Source of the DNA: an uncultured Spirochaetales bacterium
Lineage (GTDB): Bacteria; Spirochaetota; Spirochaetia; Sphaerochaetales; Sphaerochaetaceae
Direction of reading: 5' to 3'
Assembly: GCA_949300325.1 (NCBI GenBank)
Contig: CASGDQ010000057.1
Span: 1 to 64,000 of the forward strand
Length of the DNA: 64,000 nt
The notes under the pieces were generated by a model. That model searched no databases, was not told the origin of the DNA, and was given only the letters and a program-made list of their open reading frames with translations. A program made the position numbers and the translations under genes. Positions within the stretch are counted from its first letter, which is position 1; each line of letters begins with the position of its first letter. This document shows, piece after piece, positions 17,850-26,541 of this stretch.

Positions 17850-19559
17850 ATGACAAAGAAAAAAAACAATCTCTCGCGTCGTCTGATGCGTTACTTCCTC
17901 CTTAGTACCCTGATACCATTTTTTCTTATCGTCATACTCAGTTCGGGCATCCTTCTAGAGTATTATAAAAAAGACATCAACATAATCGCCGATAGTTACA
18001 TAAAGAGTCTGGCAAGAGAGGCTGGACTTTATATCAACCAGCTCAAGCAGATCATAATACTGCCAAGTTTCTCAACTGAAACCGTCAATAAGATCAAGGA
18101 CATCAGAAAAAAAGGCATGGTTGAATATATCGATAAAGCTGAATTCGATACCCTTATGGGGAACCTCATTTCATCAATAAGATATACAGGAAACGATTTC
18201 CACAGCGCCTTGATAGTAACGGAGAAAGACACAATATACTTCAGCTCGAACTATGTTTTTGCAGACCCTCTGCCAAACTATGATTGGACAAAAGAAGAAT
18301 GGTATCAGACCGCCATGAAGAACAACGGCCAGATAATATTCATTCCACCTCATGTCCCGCAGTACTTTGATTCCGGAAAAGATGAAAAAGTGGCTTCAAT
18401 CGTCACAACCATCCGCAACTATATCTCAACCGAACCATATGCCGTGATAAAGATCGATTTCCTCCCTTCTATGATGAACACATACCTTCATCTGGAGGAA
18501 TTCCATGTTCCAAGTGCTATATATGTTGCAGATGAAAACGACAATCTGATATTCCATGAAGCCACGAACAGCAGGATGGAAAATCTCATTTCACTTGATA
18601 ATGGAAAAATAGCAAAGATAAGCAGTTTCGAAGTAAGGCATTTCTCACAGAAAATAGAAGGCACCCCCTACACTCTCAATGTTCTTCTGGATAACAGAGC
18701 AATAATAATCAATTCCATCAAAATCTATTCCATCGGATTGGTTTTATATCTTATCGCTCTATTTACAGCAATCTATCTAAACAGGCGGTTCTCCAACAGG
18801 ATAACCGAACCGATCTCCAGCATGAAGGATCTGCTGGGCCATGTTGAGGTCGGAGATTTTTCCGTACGATATGAACATAAAAAGCAATGGGAATTGGAGG
18901 AATTAGGAAACAGTCTGAATGAGATGGTTGAACAACTTGAAATAATGATAGAGAAGACGTATTTAGCGCAGATAGCAAAACAGGAAGCCGAATACAAGGC
19001 GCTGCTTAAACAAATACAGCCGCATTTTCTCTTCAACACGCTTAATACAATGGTAGGACTTTTATATCAAGGAAGATACGAACAACTCGAAAAAAACATA
19101 ATCTGTCTTTCCGATTTGCTTAGGAATGTATTGAAATCTGATTTGTATTGTACTTTAGAAGAAGAAATAAAATTCATAAACGATTATCTTGTCCTGCAGC
19201 AGAGCAGATTTGAAAATAAATTAAGCTACACTATTGATGTTTCAAAAGATGTAGAACAAATCAGAATCCCAAAGCTTCTGCTCCAGCCGTTTGTCGAAAA
19301 CTCAATAATCCATGGAATGGAGCCCTCAAAAAAAGCATGCCATATACTGATCAAAGCCATTAAAGAAAATAATTCGATAATCATCACCATAAAAGATAAT
19401 GGAATAGGTTTTGATAAGAACAAAATAGATATTTACTCTTCCATAGGTATTTCAAATTGCATAAAACGTTTGAAGCTATCTTATCCTAAAAGCGATATAA
19501 GCATTGACAGCATCCCACATGATGGGTGCACGGTAATCATTTCATTCATGGAGTACTAA
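17850..19559 (+). CDS. YesM/LytS-type sensor histidine kinase
   Basis: A 569-residue membrane sensor. It has a TM1 at residues ~13-35, an extracellular Cache-like domain, a TM2 at ~291-311, a HAMP linker (NRRFSNRITEPISSMKDLL), then a His-kinase domain with the QIQPHFLFNTLNTM motif (phosphoacceptor His392) and an HATPase domain (LLLQPFVENSIIHG, DNGIGFD). This family controls sugar-transporter operons together with AraC-type response regulators. It is divergent from the 2H/transporter operon and four bases upstream of its response regulator, so it probably senses that operon's substrate, perhaps via the binding protein. Confidence 0.94.
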   Translation: MTKKKNNLSRRLMRYFLLSTLIPFFLIVILSSGILLEYYKKDINIIADSYIKSLAREAGLYINQLKQIIILPSFSTETVNKIKDIRKKGMVEYIDKAEFDTLMGNLISSIRYTGNDFHSALIVTEKDTIYFSSNYVFADPLPNYDWTKEEWYQTAMKNNGQIIFIPPHVPQYFDSGKDEKVASIVTTIRNYISTEPYAVIKIDFLPSMMNTYLHLEEFHVPSAIYVADENDNLIFHEATNSRMENLISLDNGKIAKISSFEVRHFSQKIEGTPYTLNVLLDNRAIIINSIKIYSIGLVLYLIALFTAIYLNRRFSNRITEPISSMKDLLGHVEVGDFSVRYEHKKQWELEELGNSLNEMVEQLEIMIEKTYLAQIAKQEAEYKALLKQIQPHFLFNTLNTMVGLLYQGRYEQLEKNIICLSDLLRNVLKSDLYCTLEEEIKFINDYLVLQQSRFENKLSYTIDVSKDVEQIRIPKLLLQPFVENSIIHGMEPSKKACHILIKAIKENNSIIITIKDNGIGFDKNKIDIYSSIGISNCIKRLKLSYPKSDISIDSIPHDGCTVIISFMEY

Positions 19560-19562
19560 AAA

Positions 19563-20537
19563 ATGAAAATATTGATCGCAGATGATGAATCACTTGTATG
19601 TACGATTTTTACCCATCACATAAACCAATATGGTTCTCCTTATGTTTCCTTTGAATTTGTTTGTGATGGAAACGAGCTTATTGAAAAATGCGTCTCCGAT
19701 ACACCGGATCTGATAATAACTGATATTAAGATGCCCAATATGTCCGGTCTTGAAGCAATTGAAGAAATCAGGAAATCATATTCGGACAAGTTCAGGATAT
19801 ACATCCTTTCCGGTTTTACGGATTTTGAGCTTGTCAGATCGGCTCTGCAGCTTGGTGTCGTGGATTATATTCCCAAGCCAATAAAGTATGGACAAATCAA
19901 AGAGCTTCTGGAAAAAGAGGAAAAGCGCAGATACATGGGGCTCGAACTTGAAGATGCTTACAAGATAAATGACGAGGGCCTTGCCCTCCATCTTTCAGAA
20001 ATAATTCAGAAACTGGCCTATTTCTACTCAAATAAGGATAAAAAGAATTTTCTGATATCTCTTGATGAATATAGCAGATTGTCTGCAATGTACTCTACAA
20101 AAATAGAAAGCACTTACTTTCTTGAAAAATTTAATTTTAATTGTGAAAAAGAGGATCAGATAAACGTTCTTAAAAAAATATCAGACGAAGCCTTTATAGC
20201 AGATAACGATCTATCAATTGTTGATAAAATTAAAAACCTGATCAAACAAAATTTTTCAAACGTTATGTTCGGGCTGGATACAGTCTCTGCAGAGCTAGGA
20301 TATAGTACACAATATCTTAGTATGATTTTCAAAAAGGAAACAGGAGAAAACTTCTCTTCATACCTTACAAGGGAACGAATCGACCATGCAAAGAAACTGC
20401 TTATGACGACAAATATGAAAATCAAGGATATTGCTTCCGCTTGCGGCTATAATTATACGAATTATTTTATTAAAGTATTTAACAGACAAGAAAAACTTGC
20501 TCCTGCCGAATGGAAAAACATTATGAAAAATAATTAA
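19563..20537 (+). CDS. YesN-type AraC-family response regulator
   Basis: A 324-residue response regulator with an N-terminal receiver domain (acidic pocket D7-D8, phosphoacceptor D54 in LIITDIKMPN, K105 in YIPKPIK). A linker follows, then a C-terminal AraC double helix-turn-helix (about residues 225-320, GLDTVSAELGYSTQYLSMIF and IKDIASACGYNYTNYFIKVF). It is the partner of the preceding sensor kinase and the probable activator of the divergent transporter/2H operon. Confidence 0.94.
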   Translation: MKILIADDESLVCTIFTHHINQYGSPYVSFEFVCDGNELIEKCVSDTPDLIITDIKMPNMSGLEAIEEIRKSYSDKFRIYILSGFTDFELVRSALQLGVVDYIPKPIKYGQIKELLEKEEKRRYMGLELEDAYKINDEGLALHLSEIIQKLAYFYSNKDKKNFLISLDEYSRLSAMYSTKIESTYFLEKFNFNCEKEDQINVLKKISDEAFIADNDLSIVDKIKNLIKQNFSNVMFGLDTVSAELGYSTQYLSMIFKKETGENFSSYLTRERIDHAKKLLMTTNMKIKDIASACGYNYTNYFIKVFNRQEKLAPAEWKNIMKNN

Positions 20538-20543
20538 TGTCAT

Positions 20544-20568
20544 ATCAGAAAAAAAGGGTTCTGATTTT
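20544..20568 (+). terminator. likely terminator after the response regulator
   Basis: A 7-bp stem (ATCAGAA / TTCTGAT) with an eight-base loop runs into TTTAT, starting seven bases after the response-regulator stop. The stem is AT-rich, so strength is modest. Confidence 0.5.
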
Positions 20569-20598
20569 ATAGAGTCTAACACGAAAAAATAAGGCGCT

Positions 20599-22029
20599 TT
20601 ATCCTTTCGTAATTCTAAATAGGAAAAATAGTCCCCAAAAAATATCGATAAAAATAGATAAAAGAAGAAGAAAAGAACCTTTTAAGCCGAGCAGAACCGA
20701 TATGGATATGGAAAAGACTTCCAGAGAAAAGGAAAAAAGAAATGACTTTAAAGCGCAGAAATTGGTTTGAAAACCTTCTAGCCGCATGCTGCAAGCATTT
20801 TTTTCAATCCTTTTTTTATCGCTTCTTAAAGCTAGGATTGCTATAGCAAGGCTATGGATAATCTGATAAGAAAAAGCAAGAAAAACAAAAATCCCCTTAT
20901 ATCCATCAAGCAGCAATATGACAAGCAGAAAAAAAGAGCTGAACAGGCAGGAGGCTATGAAATGGAAAAGGAGCCGGCAAGATATATCCGCCTTATCAGG
21001 CACGGGAAGAGGCGCAAGAAGCTCCCGATAGCAAAGATCTCGGGAATACGAGGTGGAAGAGAGAGAAGAATATGATGAAAGAAGGGCGTATGCGAACACA
21101 ATAATAAGGCTTTCCATCCGTCCTTCCATCATAAAAAGGGCTATTGATGCAAGAAGCGGAGGCAATATTGTCTCAACCACGACCTTTATAAGGATTGTGC
21201 TATCAGATAACAGGCCTTTTATCTGACATCTGAAAAGGGTTTTCAGCATTCCTGAGGTCTTTGGCTCATACGAGATCCTGCCATCTGCTTTATTTTCCTC
21301 ATCAATACTGCAAAAAGCCTTATATGCAGAAAAAAGAAGCAGAATGAAAAGAAGCAATGCAAAAACAGTCGAAAAAGGCAGTCCTGAAATTCTTTCAACA
21401 GCTTGTCCATCTGTTTTTCTCAATGAAGAATAAAGAAAGAAAGCTGAAACTAAAACAGCATCTGCTGTCACAAAGCCTATAAATAGCCTTCTATTCAGCT
21501 TCATTGCAAGCAATGCGGTAATAAGCGACGATATGAACCAAGAAAGAAGAAACAATGGAATGAAGGATAGGAGCCTGCCTTCTCCTCCTGCCTTTATGAA
21601 CAATGGCAAAAAGGCGGCAAAGGCAGGGAAAACCGAATCGGCGCACAGCTCGATAAGACGGGCGAAAAAGAAATCCTTATCTTCTATCGGATAGCTCTTC
21701 AGCATCCTAATCTCCCCGCTCATATGAAACAGGCCATAAGAAAAGGATGCAGAAGTGAAAAAAACGGAAGCATCCAAAATCAGCAGATAAAGAGGAAGAA
21801 AGGCTTTTTCCATGAAAGAGAATATGTCGAATAAGGAAAAGAAAGCTAGGAATATCAAAATAAGCGCATAAAGAGAAAATAATATGCCTGCAATTCTTGA
21901 AAAGACTCCATCTCCAAAAGGTCTTAAAAAGGAAAAGAAACCTCCCTTATTTTTATAATGCGCCTTAACGAGTTTGAAGATCACCATACGCCACCGAGAA
22001 AAAATAATCCTCCAATCCATCTTTACCAT
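20599..22029 (-). CDS. ABC-2-type membrane protein, partner of the adjacent ATPase
   Basis: A ~476-residue very hydrophobic protein with about ten to twelve membrane segments in two blocks separated by a short charged region (CSIDEENKADGRISYE). I do not recognise a specific family, but size, topology and coupling to an ABC ATPase (overlap of ~65 bases) make it the membrane half of an ABC-2 type exporter. The ATG has GGAAAG five bases upstream. The substrate is unknown. Confidence 0.7.
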   Translation of the reverse strand: MVKMDWRIIFSRWRMVIFKLVKAHYKNKGGFFSFLRPFGDGVFSRIAGILFSLYALILIFLAFFSLFDIFSFMEKAFLPLYLLILDASVFFTSASFSYGLFHMSGEIRMLKSYPIEDKDFFFARLIELCADSVFPAFAAFLPLFIKAGGEGRLLSFIPLFLLSWFISSLITALLAMKLNRRLFIGFVTADAVLVSAFFLYSSLRKTDGQAVERISGLPFSTVFALLLFILLLFSAYKAFCSIDEENKADGRISYEPKTSGMLKTLFRCQIKGLLSDSTILIKVVVETILPPLLASIALFMMEGRMESLIIVFAYALLSSYSSLSSTSYSRDLCYRELLAPLPVPDKADISCRLLFHFIASCLFSSFFLLVILLLDGYKGIFVFLAFSYQIIHSLAIAILALRSDKKRIEKNACSMRLEGFQTNFCALKSFLFSFSLEVFSISISVLLGLKGSFLLLLSIFIDIFWGLFFLFRITKG

Positions 22030-22723
22030 CAAGACTTTCCACAGAAACGGTATCCAAAAGCCGTCCTGAGGAAACTATTGCTATTTTTGAGCAAAGCTGC
22101 TTCACCTCATCAAGCTTATGCGTGGATAAGAAGACAGAACACTTATAAGAGGAAAGGGATAACAGGATTTTCCTAACTTCAAGACAGGCCAATGGATCGA
22201 GAGAATTGAAAGGCTCGTCCAAAATCAGCAGCCGCGGCTCGTGCACCAGAGCCGAAAGCAATGAAAGCTTCTGCCTTCTTCCCCTGCTGAGGGACGATAT
22301 CCTTTCACCCATCAGGAAAGAAAAAGAGAATTTCTCGCAGAGGTTTTCAATCCGATTTTTTCTCTCATTTTTCCCGATTGAGAAAATATCAGAGATGAAA
22401 TCCAAATGCTCCCCTACTTTCATATTCTCATAAAACACAGGCTCATCGGGAACATAGGCAATAAGCTTCTTATATCCTACCGGATCTTTGCGAAGGCTTA
22501 CCCCGCACGAAAAGATATTTCCAGACTTAAGTGGCAACACTCCGGATGCAAGCTTCATCAAAGTAGTCTTGCCAGCCCCATTGGCTCCAAGAAGTCCGAA
22601 CACCTCTCCCGGCTTTATCTCAAGAAAGATATCCTTTAAAACCTCCGGATCGTTATTATACGAATAGCAAAGGTCTTCAATCCTGAGGCATGGACTAGAT
22701 TTGCTATCGAAAAATTCACACAT
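21965..22723 (-). CDS. ABC transporter ATP-binding protein (ABC-2 exporter type)
   Basis: A 252-residue ABC ATPase. Walker A is GANGAGKT, the signature is the variant SSLSRGRRQK, Walker B is LLILDEPFNSLD, and the H-loop is LSTHK. A lone Arg-Gly-Arg signature like this is common in CcmA/NatA-like exporters. The start at MCEFFDS overlaps the TIGR04076 stop. An upstream in-frame TTG at 22744 is also possible. It pairs with the overlapping membrane gene. Confidence 0.9.
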   Translation of the reverse strand: MCEFFDSKSSPCLRIEDLCYSYNNDPEVLKDIFLEIKPGEVFGLLGANGAGKTTLMKLASGVLPLKSGNIFSCGVSLRKDPVGYKKLIAYVPDEPVFYENMKVGEHLDFISDIFSIGKNERKNRIENLCEKFSFSFLMGERISSLSRGRRQKLSLLSALVHEPRLLILDEPFNSLDPLACLEVRKILLSLSSYKCSVFLSTHKLDEVKQLCSKIAIVSSGRLLDTVSVESLDGKDGLEDYFFSVAYGDLQTR

Positions 22724-23027
22724 CCTCGTCGATAGCCTCCACAAGGAAGCTGACGGGACGGAACCCGTCGTTGCAGGAAACCATGGCAGAATGCTTATTC
22801 TTCATCCATCCATCAAAGAAGTCAGATCCGCCATGACTCAGCGCGAACACAAATGGCGAAAGGCTCTCCCATGCTGAAGGGCAGAAACCATCTGGCATAG
22901 CCCAGCCGTTTGCAAAATACACCATCCCTTCCTGCATGAAGCATGCATGCTCGATCGGGTTCTCGTATTCTTTGATCAGATCCTCGTGTCTGACGATCTT
23001 TTTTACGGTGATCCTCACCTTCTTCAT
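22716..23027 (-). CDS. TIGR04076-family small protein
   Basis: A 103-residue protein matching the TIGR04076 family by its layout: KKVRITVKKI start, GFCPSAWESLSPFVFAL centre, CNDGFRPVSFLVEAI end. Members are small Cys-containing proteins of unknown function, common in anaerobes. It overlaps the EamA gene stop by four bases (ATGA) and the ABC ATPase start by eight, so all four genes are co-translated. Confidence 0.82.
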   Translation of the reverse strand: MKKVRITVKKIVRHEDLIKEYENPIEHACFMQEGMVYFANGWAMPDGFCPSAWESLSPFVFALSHGGSDFFDGWMKNKHSAMVSCNDGFRPVSFLVEAIDEDV

Positions 23028-23929
23028 TCTTTTCCCCCTAATGCGGGCCTATCGGCCACTAGAGTATCCGAGACCATGAATGCAGTGCCTGCAGCCATGA
23101 TCGCCAGAGCCGCAAAAAACCGTATCGATGGATTTTCTTTCAGAAGCAGGAAACTTAAGGCCACCCCTATGAATGGGGCAATGGAATAATATGCGCTTGT
23201 TTTTGCCGCTCCAAGCCGGCTCTGAGCCATTATATAGAAATTGATGCTCAGGCCGTAGGATACGAAGCCTAAAAGCATCACCTTCAGCACCATCGAAAAA
23301 GCTGGCATCTCCTCTTTTGCAATAAAAGCAAGGATAAGGCTTCCCAGTCCGGAAAAGCATCCCTTTACCATGACAATCTCTTCAGAGCTCTTGCTGCTGA
23401 GCATCCTTGTAGAGTTGTTTTCAAATCCCCAGCATATTGTCGCCGCTATGACAAACAATGAACCGGTATTGAACGAAAAAGCCCCTTTATCTGAATAAGC
23501 CAGGATTGCAGAAGACAGCGTGGCAAGAATGATTGCAATCCATAGCCTCAGAGAAACAGCTTCCTTGAAAACAAAGAGTGCGACCAAAGTCGTTGCTACG
23601 ATCTCAAAATTGTTCAAAAGAGATACGTTGGAAGCCTCCGTCCTTGCTATCCCATACATCAGAAGAACTGGTGCGGCAATATCGAGAAGGATCATCATTA
23701 TGGTAAACGGAAGATCATCCTGAGTTAGCCATTTCTTTTTTTCCTTGATTCCAAGGCTTTTGCTGCATGCAATCCATATGGCCATTCCGATCCCTGCTCC
23801 AAGATACAGCAGAGCAGCCATCGTGAACTTTCCTACCGATTGCAGAAAGAGCTTTGAAAGTGGTGTATTGATCGCATACAAAGCCGCAGCAAGAACTGCA
23901 AAAGCTGCAGCACATAATCCGGATTCCAT
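23024..23929 (-). CDS. EamA/DMT-family membrane transporter
   Basis: A 301-residue transporter with ten predicted membrane segments in two EamA repeats (first ALYAINTPLSKLFLQ, second GFENNSTRML...SYGLSINFYIMAQ). This family exports or imports metabolites such as amino acids, and specificity cannot be assigned. The ATG was chosen over the TTG two codons upstream. A promoter with a -10 box eight bases before the ATG precedes it. It heads the four-gene operon. Confidence 0.9.
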   Translation of the reverse strand: MESGLCAAAFAVLAAALYAINTPLSKLFLQSVGKFTMAALLYLGAGIGMAIWIACSKSLGIKEKKKWLTQDDLPFTIMMILLDIAAPVLLMYGIARTEASNVSLLNNFEIVATTLVALFVFKEAVSLRLWIAIILATLSSAILAYSDKGAFSFNTGSLFVIAATICWGFENNSTRMLSSKSSEEIVMVKGCFSGLGSLILAFIAKEEMPAFSMVLKVMLLGFVSYGLSINFYIMAQSRLGAAKTSAYYSIAPFIGVALSFLLLKENPSIRFFAALAIMAAGTAFMVSDTLVADRPALGGKE

Positions 23930-23937
23930 ATCCAACC

Positions 23938-23966
23938 ATTTTAAAAGCGGATGAAGCGTTATTCAA
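23938..23966 (-). promoter_or_regulatory. promoter of the EamA operon, near-leaderless
   Basis: On the minus strand TTGAAT (23961-23966), a 17-base spacer and TAAAAT (23938-23943) are followed after eight bases by the ATG. No Shine-Dalgarno is seen. Confidence 0.6.
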
Positions 23967-23990
23967 GTTCGCACCAGGTTATCCTTGAAA

Positions 23991-24020
23991 GAAAAGAAAA
24001 CCGCACGGAACCCGTGCGGT
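23991..24020 (-). terminator. rho-independent terminator after nrdD
   Basis: A perfect 9-bp stem ACCGCACGG / CCGTGCGGT with a three-base loop is followed on the minus strand by TTTCTTTTC. It starts ~20 bases after the nrdD stop. Confidence 0.88.
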
Positions 24021-24038
24021 AAACAGACCAAAAAGTTT

Positions 24039-26432
24039 TTAAACAGCCTTGCTTGTATATGCTTTGATCTTAGCGACCCCTGTAATAACTTCAGCTCTCT
24101 CGCCGTTGTCTATAACAAGTGTCGGAGCCTGCATGATGCCATATTTGATTGCAAGCTCGGGATTCTCCTCTGCATCGATCAGGATATAGGAGACTCCGGC
24201 TTTCTCAAGTTCGGCTTTGGCCACCTTGCAGTTAGGACAGGTCTTAGTGGTGAAAAGCATCACCTTGCCCTGAATGGGAGCCGTTGCTGATGAAGCATGC
24301 TCGCAGCTGGAGGATGAACCGGCTTCATGGTGCAGGACAACACCTTCGTGCGTCAGAACACTTGTTCCGATATTATAGGTCTTTCTTTCCTTGAATTCCT
24401 CGCTCTTTCCGGTATTCCAGTTCTGTACTGGACGATAATAGCCGGTGATTCTGGAATAGACCTCGGTAGCCTTTCCGCACTTGGGGCATTTATAAACCTC
24501 TCCTGAGATGTATCCATGATCCACGCATACGCTGTAAGTCGGGCTGATCGTGTAATACGGGAGCTCATAGTTCTCGGCAATCTTCTTGACAAGCTTCGCC
24601 GCACTCTTCCAATCTGGAAGCTTTTCGCCAAGGAACGCATGGAAAACTGTTCCAGAGGTGTAAAGAGTCTGCAGGCGGTCCTGGACATCAAGAGCAGAGA
24701 AGATGTCGTCAGTGTATCCGACAGGCAGATGCGAAGAGTTGGTGTAATACGGCGCATCACCGTTGCTGCTTGCAGTGATGATGTCTGGGAACTGCTCCAC
24801 ATCGTGCTTTGCAAAGCGGTATGATGTGCTCTCTGCCGGTGTGGCCTCAAGGTTGTAAAGATCCCCATAAAGCTCCTGGTAATCCGAAAGCCTGTTCCTC
24901 ATATGATTGAGCACATCCACAGCGAAATCCTGAGCCTTCTTTTCTGTAAGATCGCAGGAAAGCCACTTTGCATTGAGAGTGCATTCGTTCATGCCGACTA
25001 GGCCGATTGTAGAAAAATGGTTGTCGAAGCTTCCAAGGTATCTCTTGGTATACGGATAAAGACCCTCATCCAAAAGCCTTGTGATAACCTCCCTCTTTCT
25101 CTTGAGGCTGCGGGCAGAAATATCCATCACATGATCCAAGCGGGCATAGAAATCCTTCTCATCCTTTGCAAGGTATCCAAGCCTTGGAAGGTTGATTGTG
25201 ACAACACCGATGCTTCCTGTGCTCTCTCCAGATCCGAAATATCCTCCTGTCTTCTTTCTCAGCTCCCTCAAATCGAGGCGCAGGCGGCAGCACATGCTCC
25301 TGACATCGTTAGGGCTCATATCCGAATTGATGTAGTTGGAGAAATACGGCGTGCCGTACTTGGCTGTCATCTCGAAAAGAAGCTTGTTGTTCTCGGTTTC
25401 GGACCAATCAAAATCCTTTGTTATGGAATAAGTGGGAATAGGATACTGGAAACCGCGGCCGTTGGCATCCCCTTCGATCATGATTTCGATGAAGGCCTTG
25501 TTGACAAGATCCATTTCCTTCTGGCATTCGCCGTAGGTGAAATCCATCTCTTTGCCGCCGACGATCGCACGGACGTCCTTAAGGTCGGCAGGACATACCC
25601 AGTCGAGAGTGATGTTCGAGAACGGAGCCTGAGTGCCCCACCTTGAAGGAGTATTGACTCCATAGATGAAAGATTCGATGCATTTCTTGACTTCACGGTA
25701 TGAAAGGTTATCCACTTTCACAAACGGGGAAAGGTAGGTATCGAAAGAAGAGAAAGCCTGAGCTCCGGCCCATTCGTTCTGCAGTATGCCGAGGAAGTTG
25801 ACCATCTGGTTGCAAAGCGTTGAAAGATGGCTTGCCGGGGAAGAGGTGATCTTTCCGGGGATGCCGCCCAAACCTTCCTGAATGAGCTGCTTGATGGACC
25901 AGCCGGCACAGTATCCGGTGAGCATGGAAAGATCATGCAGATGGATGTCGCAGTTGCGGTGTGCATTTGCTATCTCCTGATCATATACTTCGCTGAGCCA
26001 GTAGTTTGCAGTTATCGCACCGCTGTTGGAAAGGATGAGGCCTCCGACGGAATATGTTACAGTCGAGTTCTCCTTGACTCTCCAATCGTTCAGCTTGAGA
26101 TAATTGTCGACGACGTTCTTGTAATCGAGGATCGTCGAGCGCATGTTCCTGATCTTCTCACGCTGCTTTCTATAAAGTATATAGGTCTTCGCAACCTCGC
26201 CGTATCCAGCCTGGCCGAGAACCTCTTCTACCGAATCCTGTATGTCTTCGACGCTGATCTTGTCGTCTTTGATCTTCTTTGCAAAATTCGCTGTTACTTT
26301 CAAAGCGATGAAATCAATGACATCATCGTTATACTGGGTGTTGGACGCTGTGAATGCCTTTTTAATGGCAGTAGCGATTTTTGAGATGTTGAAATCGACA
26401 ACCGCGCCATCTCTTTTCAATACCTGATACAT
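24039..26432 (-). CDS. nrdD: anaerobic ribonucleoside-triphosphate reductase with C-terminal glutaredoxin-like domain
   Basis: A 797-residue class III ribonucleotide reductase that makes dNTPs without oxygen. An N-terminal ATP-cone (residues ~1-95, KRDGAVVDFNISKIA) is followed by the glycyl-radical enzyme core. A Cys-rich zinc site (CVDHGYISGEVYKCPKCG) precedes the glycyl radical loop RITGYYRPVQNWN, radical Gly ~664. After a Ser/His-rich linker, residues ~725-797 form a glutaredoxin/thioredoxin-like domain with active site TKTCPNC. The fused domain could serve as built-in thiol reductant. GGAGG lies seven bases before the ATG and two NrdR boxes lie further upstream. The activase gene nrdG is directly upstream. 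Confidence 0.96.
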   Translation of the reverse strand: MYQVLKRDGAVVDFNISKIATAIKKAFTASNTQYNDDVIDFIALKVTANFAKKIKDDKISVEDIQDSVEEVLGQAGYGEVAKTYILYRKQREKIRNMRSTILDYKNVVDNYLKLNDWRVKENSTVTYSVGGLILSNSGAITANYWLSEVYDQEIANAHRNCDIHLHDLSMLTGYCAGWSIKQLIQEGLGGIPGKITSSPASHLSTLCNQMVNFLGILQNEWAGAQAFSSFDTYLSPFVKVDNLSYREVKKCIESFIYGVNTPSRWGTQAPFSNITLDWVCPADLKDVRAIVGGKEMDFTYGECQKEMDLVNKAFIEIMIEGDANGRGFQYPIPTYSITKDFDWSETENNKLLFEMTAKYGTPYFSNYINSDMSPNDVRSMCCRLRLDLRELRKKTGGYFGSGESTGSIGVVTINLPRLGYLAKDEKDFYARLDHVMDISARSLKRKREVITRLLDEGLYPYTKRYLGSFDNHFSTIGLVGMNECTLNAKWLSCDLTEKKAQDFAVDVLNHMRNRLSDYQELYGDLYNLEATPAESTSYRFAKHDVEQFPDIITASSNGDAPYYTNSSHLPVGYTDDIFSALDVQDRLQTLYTSGTVFHAFLGEKLPDWKSAAKLVKKIAENYELPYYTISPTYSVCVDHGYISGEVYKCPKCGKATEVYSRITGYYRPVQNWNTGKSEEFKERKTYNIGTSVLTHEGVVLHHEAGSSSSCEHASSATAPIQGKVMLFTTKTCPNCKVAKAELEKAGVSYILIDAEENPELAIKYGIMQAPTLVIDNGERAEVITGVAKIKAYTSKAV

Positions 26433-26492
26433 TAGTTTTCCTCCGTGCGTTCCACCACTTTATCACGCCTTTTAAAACTTAGCAAGAGAAAA

Positions 26493-26508
26493 ACTCAACA
26501 TAAAGTGG
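26493..26508. promoter_or_regulatory. NrdR box 2 (degenerate), upstream of nrdD
   Basis: ACTCAACATAAAGTGG agrees with the NrdR consensus acaCwAtATaTwGtgt at 12 of 16 positions. It starts exactly 31 bases from the first box, the helical spacing usual for paired NrdR sites. Confidence 0.6.
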
Positions 26509-26523
26509 AGCATTTTCGCTACT

Positions 26524-26539
26524 ACACCATATATAGCGT
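26524..26539. promoter_or_regulatory. NrdR box 1, upstream of nrdD
   Basis: ACACCATATATAGCGT is a close match to the NrdR operator consensus, differing in two positions. It lies between the nrdG stop and the nrdD start. NrdR represses ribonucleotide reductase genes when dATP is plentiful. Confidence 0.78.
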
Positions 26540-26541
26540 GG

